This document shows, in pieces, positions 9,807 to 18,202 of a DNA stretch of 64,000 nt (its first letter is position 1; each line of letters starts with the position of its first letter). The notes under the pieces were generated by a model. It saw only the letters and a program-made list of their open reading frames with translations, ran no database searches and was not told the origin of the DNA. Origin of the DNA: Acinetobacter nosocomialis NIPH 2119 (GTDB lineage Bacteria; Pseudomonadota; Gammaproteobacteria; Pseudomonadales; Moraxellaceae). The position numbers were made by a program, and so were the translations under genes. The stretch covers positions 1,206,269 through 1,270,268 of the forward strand of contig NZ_KB849239.1 of NCBI RefSeq assembly GCF_000368085.1, written 5' to 3'.

Positions 9807-10403
9807 TTATTTCATACGCATACGGTTATGCACCGCTTGACTTAATGTATGACTATCAACATATTCAAGCTCACCACCTTGAGGTACACCTTGAGCAATA
9901 CGTGTCATGTGAATAGGTAAATGTTTCGTCGCTTCAACCAAATAGTGCGCTGTCGCCTGACCTTCTACAGTGGCGTTAGTCGCCAAAATGACTTCTTCGA
10001 TAGTGCCTTGGCTTAAGCGTTGAATTAGGTAAGGAATACCTATTTCCTCTGGCCCAATCCCATCTAATGGAGAAAGATGCCCACCCAATACATGGTATTT
10101 ACCACGGAAACTACCACTTTGTTCAATTGCCATAACATCTGCCGGAGATTCAACCACACATAGCAGTTGATCATCTCTTTCTGTTGAAGCGCAAATATCA
10201 CAAATTTCGTGCTCAGTTAAAGAGTGGCAAACACTACATTCATGAATATAACTTGATGCTTCATGTAGAGCATGCGCTAAAGCAAATGCACCTTCACGAT
10301 TTTTCATCAAAAGATGTAAAGCCATACGTTGAGCCGACTTCGGTCCAACGCTAGGCAAAATACGTAAAGCTTGAACGAGTTGTTCAAATCTATCACTAAA
10401 CAC
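9807..10403 (-). CDS. recR: Recombination mediator RecR
   Basis: RecR works with RecO and RecF to load RecA at gaps. The 198-residue protein has an N-terminal helix-hairpin-helix (LPSVGPKSAQRMALHLL), a zinc finger with cysteines at 56, 59, 68 and 71, a Toprim domain (LLCVVESPADVMAIE) and the C-terminal GVPQGGELEYVD motif. The ybaB gene lies 9 bp upstream on the same strand, the widely conserved ybaB-recR pair. Confidence 0.97.
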   Translation of the reverse strand: MFSDRFEQLVQALRILPSVGPKSAQRMALHLLMKNREGAFALAHALHEASSYIHECSVCHSLTEHEICDICASTERDDQLLCVVESPADVMAIEQSGSFRGKYHVLGGHLSPLDGIGPEEIGIPYLIQRLSQGTIEEVILATNATVEGQATAHYLVEATKHLPIHMTRIAQGVPQGGELEYVDSHTLSQAVHNRMRMK

Positions 10404-10412
10404 TGAATTTCC

Positions 10413-10742
10413 TTAGAACATGCCCGCTAAACCAGGAGGTAAACCCATACCAGAGTTAGCTTTTTGCATTTTTTCTTCAGAAACTACTTCGGCTTGACGC
10501 ACAGCATCATTCACCGCAGCTGCGATTAAGTCTTCAATCATGTCTGGTTCATCTTGAAGCAATTCTGGATTAATTTCGATACGTTTTACGATATAACGAC
10601 CAGTCATGGTTACTTTAACCAAACCACCACCCGCTTCAGCGTGTACTTCAGTTTGAGCAAGCTCTTCTTTGGCCTTTTTTATATTTGATTCCATATCTTT
10701 TTGCATGCGCTGCGCTTGCTGCATGAGCATATTGATATTCAT
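10413..10742 (-). CDS. ybaB: Nucleoid-associated protein YbaB/EbfC
   Basis: The 109-residue small DNA-binding protein forms dimers on the nucleoid. It shows the expected pattern: N-terminal helix [14 protein letters not shown], central beta sheet [20 protein letters not shown], then a C-terminal helix and the [13 protein letters not shown] tail. It is co-transcribed with recR. The dnaX gene that often precedes this pair is absent here; the upstream 250 bp is noncoding. Confidence 0.95.
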   Translation of the reverse strand: MNINMLMQQAQRMQKDMESNIKKAKEELAQTEVHAEAGGGLVKVTMTGRYIVKRIEINPELLQDEPDMIEDLIAAAVNDAVRQAEVVSEEKMQKANSGMGLPPGLAGMF

Positions 10743-10998
10743 AAACCTAACTCCGTATCTCTATCAAATATAATTGATAGTCACATAACACTTCAGAACT
10801 TAAACTCTTTTAGTCACTCAACTCATCACAAAGATCATTGAGGTCATTACGTTTAAATCAAAATTAATCTGTAATTCTGACACAATAAATTAATGTTTTC
10901 TATTGCTATCTATGAAACTATTTTCGCTAACTTATCTGTTTAAAGTTTTCTGTGTAAAACTTTTTACGCTTAGAGCCAGTTCTAAAATTTAAGTGAAA

Positions 10999-11250
10999 CT
11001 ATTGTGAAGCTTGAAGGTTTTTATTGTCCGGTTTGTATTCATTTAAAGGCATTTTTTGAAAAGAGGCATTTGCCTTTTCTATGGAATGATCTGCATCTTC
11101 AACTGATTTGTTCGCATCATTAATTAACAATACAGTTTCGCTAATCTGAGTCGGTTCGTCCTTTTGGGCAAATACTTTGTATCCAACCAAACCAATTGCC
11201 CCTATAGCGACTAATATAATTATAGGTTTAAGCATGGTTAAAAAACTCAC
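10999..11250 (-). CDS. Small membrane-anchored hypothetical protein (83 aa)
   Basis: One N-terminal hydrophobic segment (roughly residues 7-27, MLKPIIILVAIGAIGLVGYKVF) is followed by a hydrophilic helical tail. It is probably an inner-membrane protein with its tail in the periplasm. I recognise no family. It stands alone between ybaB and metZ. Confidence 0.6.
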   Translation of the reverse strand: MSFLTMLKPIIILVAIGAIGLVGYKVFAQKDEPTQISETVLLINDANKSVEDADHSIEKANASFQKMPLNEYKPDNKNLQASQ

Positions 11251-11413
11251 TTTGTTATTTTTATTAAATTTAGAACTTTTATACGTTGTGATTTTAGAGT
11301 CATTTATAACAAAATGTAGTCTTTTTATTTCATTCGTTGTATGTAAGTAACAACGCTATGAATAAAAAGCCACACTAAAATAAGTATAGCTTAGTCTTAA
11401 ATATATAAATTAA

Positions 11414-12625
11414 TTAGATTAAATCTAATCCACGTGAGATATCACCAATAATATCGTTAATATCTTCTAAACCAACCGAAACACGGATTAGACCTTCTTG
11501 AATACCTGCTGCTTGTTTTGCTTCAGCAGAAAGTTTGCCGTGCGTTGTGGTCGCAGGATGGGTAATCGTTGATTTCACATCACCTAAATTACCGGTAATA
11601 GAAATAAATTTGGTGTTATCAATTACTTTCCAAGCGCCTTCACGCTCACCTTTAACTACAAAAGAAACAATCCCTCCAAAACCTTTTTGCTGTTTTGCAG
11701 CAAGTTCATGTCCTTCATGAGCTGAAAGGCCTGCGTAGTAAACTTTTTCTATTTTTTCATGAGTAGATAACCATTCTGCAAGAATTTGAGCACTCTCACA
11801 GTGTGCTTTCATACGTAAGCGTAAAGTTTCTAGACCTTTTAGGAACACCCACGCATTAAACGGACTCATAGAAGGTCCAAGTGTACGAACAACACCAAAA
11901 ACTTCTTCTAGCAATTGATGATTACCGACAACAGCCCCACCTAATGCGCGCCCTTGTCCATCTAAATATTTAGTTGCAGAGTAAATCACAAGGTCTGCAC
12001 CAAATTTTAATGGTTGCTGTAAAACTGGCGTACAAAAACTATTATCAACTGCAAGTAAGGCACCCTTCGCATGGGCAATATCTGCAAGTGCTTGAATATC
12101 CGCAATCTCAGCTAATGGATTCGATGGTGACTCAACAAATAAAAGTTTAGTTTCTGGACGTACTGCATTTTTCCATGCATCCAAATCACATAAATCAACA
12201 AATGTAATATCTACACCAAACTTGGCAATATATTTTTCAAACAAGGCAACGACTGAACCAAATACTGCTCTTGAGCAAATAACATGATCACCCGCTTTTA
12301 AATATGCCATTGCAACTGACAAAATTGCGCCCATTCCAGAACTTGTTGCAACCGCTCGCTCAGCCCCGTCTAAAGCTGCTAGGCGTTTTTCGAACATCGA
12401 TACAGTCGGATTAGTAAAACGAGAATAGATATTTCCTTGAACCTGACCAGAAAATTTTGCAGCTGCTTCAGCAGCGTTTTCATATACAAAAGATGAAGTC
12501 AAAAAAATTGGTTCGCCATGCTCACCTTCAAAACTACGAGTGTGTCCGGTACGAATGGCTAAAGTATCAAGTTGGTATTCTAAATCATCAGACTGGTTCA
12601 TTAAATGTTCGCCTTTACTGGTCAT
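11414..12625 (-). CDS. metZ: O-succinylhomoserine sulfhydrylase
   Basis: This PLP enzyme of the Cys/Met metabolism family makes homocysteine directly from O-succinylhomoserine and sulfide. The 403-residue protein has the YSRFTNPTV motif, the PLP-lysine segment SATKYLDGQGR and the C-terminal TTTHGKLS...EGLIRVSVGLED. The GQGR sequence after the lysine and the overall similarity to Pseudomonas MetZ support MetZ over MetB or MetC. An alternative ATG at 12601 has a better ribosome site and would remove eight residues. It is divergent from the hydrolase gene. Confidence 0.93.
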   Translation of the reverse strand: MTSKGEHLMNQSDDLEYQLDTLAIRTGHTRSFEGEHGEPIFLTSSFVYENAAEAAAKFSGQVQGNIYSRFTNPTVSMFEKRLAALDGAERAVATSSGMGAILSVAMAYLKAGDHVICSRAVFGSVVALFEKYIAKFGVDITFVDLCDLDAWKNAVRPETKLLFVESPSNPLAEIADIQALADIAHAKGALLAVDNSFCTPVLQQPLKFGADLVIYSATKYLDGQGRALGGAVVGNHQLLEEVFGVVRTLGPSMSPFNAWVFLKGLETLRLRMKAHCESAQILAEWLSTHEKIEKVYYAGLSAHEGHELAAKQQKGFGGIVSFVVKGEREGAWKVIDNTKFISITGNLGDVKSTITHPATTTHGKLSAEAKQAAGIQEGLIRVSVGLEDINDIIGDISRGLDLI

Positions 12626-12734
12626 GTACTAAAAACTATCATCATTTTGAGTGCCTAAGGTATTTAAGGTCAAGGTAAACCTGAAAATTATCGCTTAGAC
12701 TTCAATCAATCTTTAGTATAGTTGGTAAAACAAG

Positions 12735-13820
12735 ATGAAACGCTTAAAGTCCCTTGTCTCGGAACAAAGTCAAATCAAGCACCTCTCTACCCGACTATTT
12801 CGTCCTCAAACATTAGTATTGTCACAAAGCACTCCGTTTGAAGTGATTGGTGAATTCAACCAAACCCGTATTCGTTATTATGCAGCTACAGAAAAGAGCT
12901 TTAGAGAACCATTAGTATTTGTGGCACCTTTAGCCATTAATATGGCGATTTATGATTTATATCCATATCGTTCTCTTATCAAATACTTCCAAAATGCAGG
13001 TTTTGATGTATACCTTGTCGATTGGGGGCGTTTAGGCTTTAAAGATAGACATCTTAACTTTTTATCATTTATAGAGGATTTTATTCCTAAAGCTATAGAA
13101 CTTGTTCGCACCCATTCAGGCAGTGACCAAATTTCTCTACACGGATGGAGCATGGCAGGTATATTCGTTACTTTATATACAGCGCATAATCAACCAAACT
13201 ATGTCAAAAACCTTATAGTATTAGGTAGTCCAATTGATAGTTATGCTTCTGGTTATATTGGAAAACTCTACCGAACCATAAATAACACTATTGCTCGCAA
13301 TAAGAAGCTACAGGAACGTATCTACTCAGGTTTACCGAAGCGTTTGATTCATACACCTGGTATTTTAAATTCTCTAGGATTTAAAATTCTTGACCCTAAA
13401 GGTTGGCTCGATGGTCATGTTCAATTAATGAAAAACCTTGATGACCTTCAGTTTGTACAAGAACATGCCACTTTAAGTAGTTTTTTAAATAATATGATTG
13501 ATTATCCAGGAGGGATTAATCAGGACATGTTATTCAATGTTTGGCTACAAAATCCGTTGAAGCAAGGTTCTATTTTATTAAAAGATAAAAAAATTGAGTT
13601 AAAAAATATCGACTGTTCTCTCTTGGTTGGTGCAGGTCGTAGCGATCAATTGGTTACGGCGGATGCAGCTCAACCATTAAGCCATTTAACCAGTAGCCAA
13701 GATGTTACATTTACTCTTATTCCAGGTGGTCATTTGGGACTAATTTCAAGCCAAGCAAGTTCTCAAGAGTTTTGGCCAAAGTTAGAAGCATGGCTAAGTG
13801 AACGTTCAACAAAAATTTGA
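12735..13820 (+). CDS. PhaC-like alpha/beta hydrolase with a serine nucleophile
   Basis: The 361-residue protein resembles class III-type polyhydroxyalkanoate synthases: VFVAPLAINMAIYDL, YLVDWGRLGFKDRHL, then the nucleophile elbow GWSMAG with S139. Genuine PHA synthases use cysteine in this box, so this is more likely an esterase or hydrolase of the same fold. The later aspartate region (VGAGRSDQLV) and histidine region (PGGHLGLI) complete a plausible triad. No phaA, phaB or phasin gene is nearby. The gene is monocistronic with its own terminator. Confidence 0.8.
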   Translation: MKRLKSLVSEQSQIKHLSTRLFRPQTLVLSQSTPFEVIGEFNQTRIRYYAATEKSFREPLVFVAPLAINMAIYDLYPYRSLIKYFQNAGFDVYLVDWGRLGFKDRHLNFLSFIEDFIPKAIELVRTHSGSDQISLHGWSMAGIFVTLYTAHNQPNYVKNLIVLGSPIDSYASGYIGKLYRTINNTIARNKKLQERIYSGLPKRLIHTPGILNSLGFKILDPKGWLDGHVQLMKNLDDLQFVQEHATLSSFLNNMIDYPGGINQDMLFNVWLQNPLKQGSILLKDKKIELKNIDCSLLVGAGRSDQLVTADAAQPLSHLTSSQDVTFTLIPGGHLGLISSQASSQEFWPKLEAWLSERSTKI

Positions 13821-13832
13821 GCTTTAAAAAGG

Positions 13833-13861
13833 AAAAAGCCCTTACATAAAGGGCTTTTTTA
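13833..13861 (+). terminator. Rho-independent terminator of the PhaC-like gene
   Basis: AAAAAGCCCTT and AAGGGCTTTTTT arms with a four-base loop lie 12 bp after the stop codon and are followed by T residues. Confidence 0.9.
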
Positions 13862-13941
13862 TACTTAGTTTTAAAATATAAATAAGATTTTGATTAGTTT
13901 TGAAGATTTGTAATGTTTTAAACATTGAACCTAAAAGCAGA

Positions 13942-14709
13942 CTAGAAAGATATTTTTTTAAATACGAAGTATCCTACTTTGCTTTCAAAACTCCCGTCTT
14001 TTTGAATATTAAAATATTTTTTGACCACATCTGATACATTCTCTTGTAGATACTTAAGTGTTTTTATTTGATCTTCAGGAGTTTTCATACGCTGCACCCA
14101 GCTATCAAAATCTAGCATGAGTGACTGTTTATCTAAGGTAGTTAACTCAAAACCAGCATCTTCTATAAAGTAAACCCATTCTTTAATACTATAGTTTCTT
14201 ACATGACTTGGGTCTCGAATAACCTCTATAGTCTGTAAAAACGTATCTAAAATGGGAAAACTTGAGCTGATAATATCAACAAAAATAACCGTACCATTAG
14301 GTTTTAAAACACGATTTATTTCTTTCATCGCCGTTGGTACATGTTGCCAGTGATGGGCAGAATAGCGGCTAATCACTACATCAAACTGTTCATCAGTAAA
14401 CGGCATATCTTCGGCTATACCTTGTTGTACAAAAATATTTTTTATTTTTCGATCATTGGCAGCTTTTGAGACAGTATCAAGCATTTCATGAGATAAGTCG
14501 TAAGCAAAAACTAAATCGGCATGATTAGCAACGTTATAAGCCACATGGCCACCACCACAACCTAAATCTAAAACGACAGCATTTGAATATTTCTCAATCT
14601 CTTTAATAAACTTATCAAACTCAATCCCTTCAGAGTGAGCTGTGCTGTTCAAATAACTTAAAGATTTATTTTGATACTGTTTTAAATTTATCTCATGTTG
14701 ATTCAACAT
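13942..14709 (-). CDS. Class I SAM-dependent methyltransferase
   Basis: The 255-residue protein has SAM motif I VLDLGCGGGHVAY near residues 45-57, motif II-like FAYDLSHEML, and IAEDMPFTDEQFDVVISRYSAHHW. This is the UbiE/Methyltransferase_11 layout. The C-terminal half (RDPSHVRNYSIKEWVYFIEDAGF) is typical of small-molecule methyltransferases. It is not ubiE itself, judging by sequence and isolation. Substrate is unknown. Confidence 0.85.
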   Translation of the reverse strand: MLNQHEINLKQYQNKSLSYLNSTAHSEGIEFDKFIKEIEKYSNAVVLDLGCGGGHVAYNVANHADLVFAYDLSHEMLDTVSKAANDRKIKNIFVQQGIAEDMPFTDEQFDVVISRYSAHHWQHVPTAMKEINRVLKPNGTVIFVDIISSSFPILDTFLQTIEVIRDPSHVRNYSIKEWVYFIEDAGFELTTLDKQSLMLDFDSWVQRMKTPEDQIKTLKYLQENVSDVVKKYFNIQKDGSFESKVGYFVFKKISF

Positions 14710-14890
14710 GGCTCATTCCTCTTCTTTGATGAATTAACCATAAAAGAAAAAGTGGATAAAAAATAATGATTAGTTTTTAAATAATTAATAAAATAAAGTT
14801 ATAAATTTATTTTTTTAAAGAATATGAGGATACAGTAATTAAAGTGAGAATGGTTAATAATTATCTTGTTTATAATTTTACATCCCAAAT

Positions 14891-14920
14891 ATAGAAAACC
14901 ACCAATTGGTGGTTTTCTAT
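14891..14920. terminator. Perfect palindromic terminator between two minus-strand genes
   Basis: A 30-bp perfect palindrome with arms ATAGAAAACCACCAA and TTGGTGGTTTTCTAT. It lies just downstream of nothing on the plus strand and upstream of the small lipoprotein stop region, so it probably ends transcripts in either direction. The T-rich arm serves as the U-tract. Confidence 0.7.
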
Positions 14921-14951
14921 AAATAAAAAGTCAAATTTGTGTTCTTAAAAT

Positions 14952-15326
14952 TTACTTTGCCACAAACTTGATGTTGAACTTTCTTATCTGTTTTCTTACC
15001 TCAGGATTAGAAGGCAAAACAAATGGGCTTGCACGCCATATTGCCTTTTCAATACTTGATTTGAACTTTGGATCTTCTTTATCTAGAAAAATAATTTGCT
15101 CAATCTCACCACTATCATTTAAAAACACTTTAACGCTAGCGCTCATACCTACAGAAGATGGTGGCACATCCCAAATTTTAAATATCTTTTTTTGATATTG
15201 TTGCTTATATTTTTCAGCCTCTACAATAGTTTTATCATCACCGCTTTTCACTGGCGATAATGATTTAGAGTTAATAGCACACCCAGTTAATAACAATATT
15301 GAAGTTAAAATAATGATATTTTTCAT
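14952..15326 (-). CDS. Small lipoprotein with TonB/TolA-C-like domain
   Basis: The 124-residue protein starts with a lipoprotein signal peptide (IIILTSILLLTGC, lipobox LTGC). It continues with a charged linker and a domain resembling the TolA/TonB C-terminal fold: SVKVFLNDSGEIEQIIFLDKED ending near VRKQIRKFNIKF, with the pattern V.v.ls.sG.v..i....s.....d..i..ai...sPf.lP. It is probably an outer-membrane-facing lipoprotein. No partner genes are nearby. Confidence 0.7.
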   Translation of the reverse strand: MKNIIILTSILLLTGCAINSKSLSPVKSGDDKTIVEAEKYKQQYQKKIFKIWDVPPSSVGMSASVKVFLNDSGEIEQIIFLDKEDPKFKSSIEKAIWRASPFVLPSNPEVRKQIRKFNIKFVAK

Positions 15327-15503
15327 TTATAAAACCAATTTTTTCAATGATTAAAATTTAACATTTTATCTTTTTAAAAACTACCAAGCTGATAGTTTAT
15401 ATTGAATAGTCATTATTAAATACAATCTTAGTAAACTTTATATTTCAGCTAATTTACTAGATTGTTTAGCCTAACTATTCAATTTTAATTTTTAAGTAGT
15501 GAC

Positions 15504-15728
15504 TTAAAATGACATTTTGTAACGTGAATTGATATTTGAATGCTCAGGCATATCAGCAATATCCTGCTCAGTAAAAATTCCATGCTCAAGTACTTTTGTT
15601 CCATTAAATGCAGTATTAACCGGCGTAATGGGAGACTTGGTAATATAATTTTCATCAGCTTTTTGCGTCAATGATGTGCAACCTTCTAGCCCAAATCCAG
15701 CAATAAGGACAAATAAAAATTTCTTCAT
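15504..15728 (-). CDS. Small lipoprotein (74 aa)
   Basis: The frame opens MKKFLFVLIAGFGLEGC, with lipobox LEGC, so the mature protein is lipidated at the cysteine. The ATG at 15728 has an AGGTGAG site 5 bp upstream and is preferred over an in-frame GTG at 15737. The mature part is short and polar (about 57 residues) with no recognised domain. Confidence 0.65.
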   Translation of the reverse strand: MKKFLFVLIAGFGLEGCTSLTQKADENYITKSPITPVNTAFNGTKVLEHGIFTEQDIADMPEHSNINSRYKMSF

Positions 15729-15849
15729 CTGGCTCACCTGTTATAATAAAAATCAAACAATCTAACAAATTCTCCTTCAATTGTCACATTTTCAAAACGA
15801 TTAAGCCTCAATCAAAGCTTTAACAAAACTTAATGAAATGTAAACTAAT

Positions 15850-15877
15850 TTGCATAAAATGTTAAATTGTGTAAAAT
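15850..15877 (+). promoter_or_regulatory. Putative sigma-70 promoter
   Basis: TTGCAT (15850-15855) and TAAAAT (15872-15877) are separated by 16 bp, about 20 bp upstream of the 27-codon frame. This is a near-consensus pair in an otherwise AT-rich spacer, where chance matches are common. Confidence 0.4.
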
Positions 15878-15896
15878 ACCTAAATAATTTAACGAT

Positions 15897-15980
15897 ATGT
15901 TTCAACTCATGATCTTTCTACTTTTTTTATTTTTATTATTTACGTTTGTGCTTCTTTTAAATGCTCATTACAAACAATAG
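15897..15980 (+). CDS. Possible tiny membrane peptide (27 aa)
   Basis: ATG to TAG encodes a 27-residue peptide that is almost entirely hydrophobic: MFQLMIFLLFLFLLFTFVLL, followed by a polar end LNAHYKQ. The shape fits a single-span small membrane protein or type I toxin-like peptide. A promoter-like pair lies just upstream. There is no clear Shine-Dalgarno site, so the call is tentative. Confidence 0.3.
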   Translation: MFQLMIFLLFLFLLFTFVLLLNAHYKQ

Positions 15981-16087
15981 GAGCATTGATTAGTCATTCA
16001 TCAAAGATATCTAAATATTTTTTAAAATAATAAGCTTTTACAGCACCCATAGATCAAGTTTAGTCCTCTAAAATTTTATAAAAATAA

Positions 16088-16113
16088 AAAAGCCCGCTTT
16101 GTAAGCAGGCTTT
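16088..16113. terminator. Terminator between the 27-codon frame and the acidic protein gene
   Basis: AAAGCCCGCTT and AAGCAGGCTTT arms with a TGT loop and one mismatch. A- and T-runs flank it, so it may work in both directions. Confidence 0.65.
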
Positions 16114-16229
16114 ACCCTTTTGATTTTCTGCGCTGATCATTCAGGACTTTTTTGCTGTTTGTGACAGCGCTCGGATATTACACTTATACTTAAAGATTAA
16201 AAAGACTAATCTTTTTTAAACTGATGCAC

Positions 16230-16430
16230 TTATTCATCAAGTTCTATCGGATCACCATCTTCTGGACGAATATGTCGTGTACCATCATCAGCAGGATCAA
16301 CACTAGATCCATCCTTAGTGATCGAGTTATACATTTCATCCTCTTTTTTATCATCTGTGAATTCTTCATCTTCAAAATCAAGAGGCTCGTCATCATCTTC
16401 AAAATTTAAAGGCTTTTCTTCATCTATCAT
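16230..16430 (-). CDS. Small very acidic protein
   Basis: The 66-residue frame is dominated by Asp and Glu (NFEDDDEPLDFEDEEF and so on) and has no hydrophobic segment. The ATG at 16430 has AAGGATG at good spacing; an in-frame ATG at 16439 sits too close to that site. Function is unknown. The composition looks like an intrinsically disordered protein. Confidence 0.6.
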   Translation of the reverse strand: MIDEEKPLNFEDDDEPLDFEDEEFTDDKKEDEMYNSITKDGSSVDPADDGTRHIRPEDGDPIELDE

Positions 16431-16557
16431 GTGATTCATCCTTTTTAAGTTATATCACTTCATGCTTAATTAAATGACAGATATATTCAACAGTGAACAC
16501 ACAGCATTTATGTAAAGAATACTTAAGAAGTATTAAAGATATAAAAACTAAAGGCTG

Positions 16558-16983
16558 TTATTCAAAGTATTTTAAGAACTCTTCAAGAACAGGTAAATGG
16601 ACAAAACTTTTATGAGCATCTTCTAGCACGACCCATTCATGTTTTGACTCTATACAAAAATTAAGCTTTAAGTCTGGATTAAATGAGTGTTCCAAAAGCC
16701 CTAATGGTATCCATATATAATTTGTACCATTAATTTTATTGGGTACGGGTGAACCACATTTATTACAAAACGATGAGGTAAAACCAGTCTCTTTTTTATA
16801 GGTAGAAACATGTTCACTTCCAAATAGCCAGTTAAATTGGCTTTCTTTGACCAAAGTAGCCGCATTCGCTCCTGTACCCGTTTGTTTTCGGCATAAACTG
16901 CAATGACAGTAATAAACCGTTTTTATTTCACGAGTTATAGAGAATTTTACTTGATTACATAAACAAGAACCAATGTTACTCAT
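16558..16983 (-). CDS. GFA/CENP-V family zinc protein
   Basis: The 141-residue protein shows the zinc-binding pattern of the glutathione-dependent formaldehyde-activating (GFA) family: GSCLCNQVKF, then YCHCSLCRKQTG, then FCNKCGSPVP. Members of this fold are often annotated as GFA enzymes, although most lack proven activity. The length is normal. It is a single gene with no formaldehyde genes nearby. Confidence 0.85.
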   Translation of the reverse strand: MSNIGSCLCNQVKFSITREIKTVYYCHCSLCRKQTGTGANAATLVKESQFNWLFGSEHVSTYKKETGFTSSFCNKCGSPVPNKINGTNYIWIPLGLLEHSFNPDLKLNFCIESKHEWVVLEDAHKSFVHLPVLEEFLKYFE

Positions 16984-17247
16984 ATAATGTATTTAATTCA
17001 TCACTATGAAATTTTTATAATGGCTTTAAATATTGATTATGTACATATTTTTATTGTTTAATTTAAAACAAAACCTAACCAATTGATTTAAAATAAATTT
17101 AAAAAAAGATATTGATATCTAAAGCTTTTTTGTATTATAAGATCAAATGTGATTTTTAATAACACTTGAGTAATTAATAGTCATTGAAATATTGGGAATA
17201 AACCTTATATTGAGTACAGGTTCATACCTTTAACTGAGGAAAAGCTC

Positions 17248-17517
17248 ATGAATAAATTATTGGTTGCAGTATTCACTGGAATGGTAACCCTTGCCGGTTT
17301 CAGTGCTCAAGCTGCAACACCTGAGCAAGAATGTCAAAAATTGCAAGACGATTACAATTTAATTTATGCATCAAAAGGTTTTTGTTTTAAAGACCAAGAT
17401 GCTAAAGAAAAATATGGTAATGAAAATTGTCATACGACTAAGCCAAAATTCTCTGATAAAGAGCAGCAACGTCTAGATGCAATTAAAGAACGTCAAAAAG
17501 AATTGAAGTGTAAATAG
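17248..17517 (+). CDS. Secreted YARHG-like domain protein
   Basis: The 89-residue protein has a Sec signal peptide ending AQA (about residue 22), so it is probably periplasmic. The mature part reads LQDDYNLIYASKGFCFKDQD and ends with LDAIKERQKELKC. This resembles a degenerate YARHG domain (RNxIYARHGYxF...LSxxExxNIxxIKxxE). Three cysteines in the mature region may form disulfides. It lies 18 bp upstream of the HIT gene and may share its transcript. Confidence 0.7.
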   Translation: MNKLLVAVFTGMVTLAGFSAQAATPEQECQKLQDDYNLIYASKGFCFKDQDAKEKYGNENCHTTKPKFSDKEQQRLDAIKERQKELKCK

Positions 17518-17535
17518 TATTTAAAGGAATAATAC

Positions 17536-17949
17536 ATGGCATATGATGATCAAAATATCTTCGCAAAAATTTTACGTGGAGAACTTCCAGCGATAAAACT
17601 CTATGAAGATGATCAAGTTCTAGCTTTTATGGATATTATGCCCCAAGCCGATGGTCATGCATTAGTTATTCCAAAAACTCCTGCAGTAACTTTACTTGAT
17701 TTACCGCCTGAAGCGGCAGCCTATACCATTCAGATCGTGCAAAAAATTGCGAAAGCAATGGAAACAGCATTAAATCTTGATGGAATTGTTCTTATGCAAT
17801 TATCTGGCGCCGCTGCTGGACAAACCGTCCCTCATGTTCATTTTCACCTAATTCCAACAAATGTTCACCAACTTGGTAAACATGCTGCGCAATTGGGAGA
17901 TCAAGATAAAATCAAGGCCTTAGCTGAAAAAATTAAAGCAGCTCTTTGA
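17536..17949 (+). CDS. HIT family protein (HinT-like nucleotide hydrolase)
   Basis: The 137-residue protein carries the histidine triad HVHFHLIP at residues 100-107. It opens with the typical [22 protein letters not shown] and [17 protein letters not shown]. Members hydrolyse AMP-lysine, AMP-NH2 or aminoacyl-adenylates. It is preceded by AAAGGAATAA and ends at a clear terminator. Confidence 0.93.
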   Translation: MAYDDQNIFAKILRGELPAIKLYEDDQVLAFMDIMPQADGHALVIPKTPAVTLLDLPPEAAAYTIQIVQKIAKAMETALNLDGIVLMQLSGAAAGQTVPHVHFHLIPTNVHQLGKHAAQLGDQDKIKALAEKIKAAL

Positions 17950-17960
17950 TTTGAAGAGAT

Positions 17961-17988
17961 AAAAGCGGAGCTTAGGCTCCGCTTTTTT
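17961..17988 (+). terminator. Terminator of the HIT gene
   Basis: AAAAGCGGAGC and GCTCCGCTTTT arms with a TTAG loop, followed by T residues, lie 12 bp after the stop codon. Confidence 0.9.
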
Positions 17989-18202
17989 ATTTAAAAAGTG
18001 TAATAAAATCAAAAGAAAATAAAGTATTTCTAATTTTTATTTGTCATAAAACTGTCATTTCTTCTTCACTCCACTGTCACAAAGTTTACAGATACTTCTT
18101 AGCAAGTTGGTGAGCTTCTGTAACTTTTTGTACATAAGCCAACTAAAAAATAAAAGTTAGCTAGGCATACGCCATTTAAAAATACCTTTTGGAGAAATCT
18201 CA

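Noticed and set aside
12735..13820. PHA synthase (phaC)
   Set aside because: The nucleophile is serine (GWSMAG), not the cysteine required, and no other pha genes are present.
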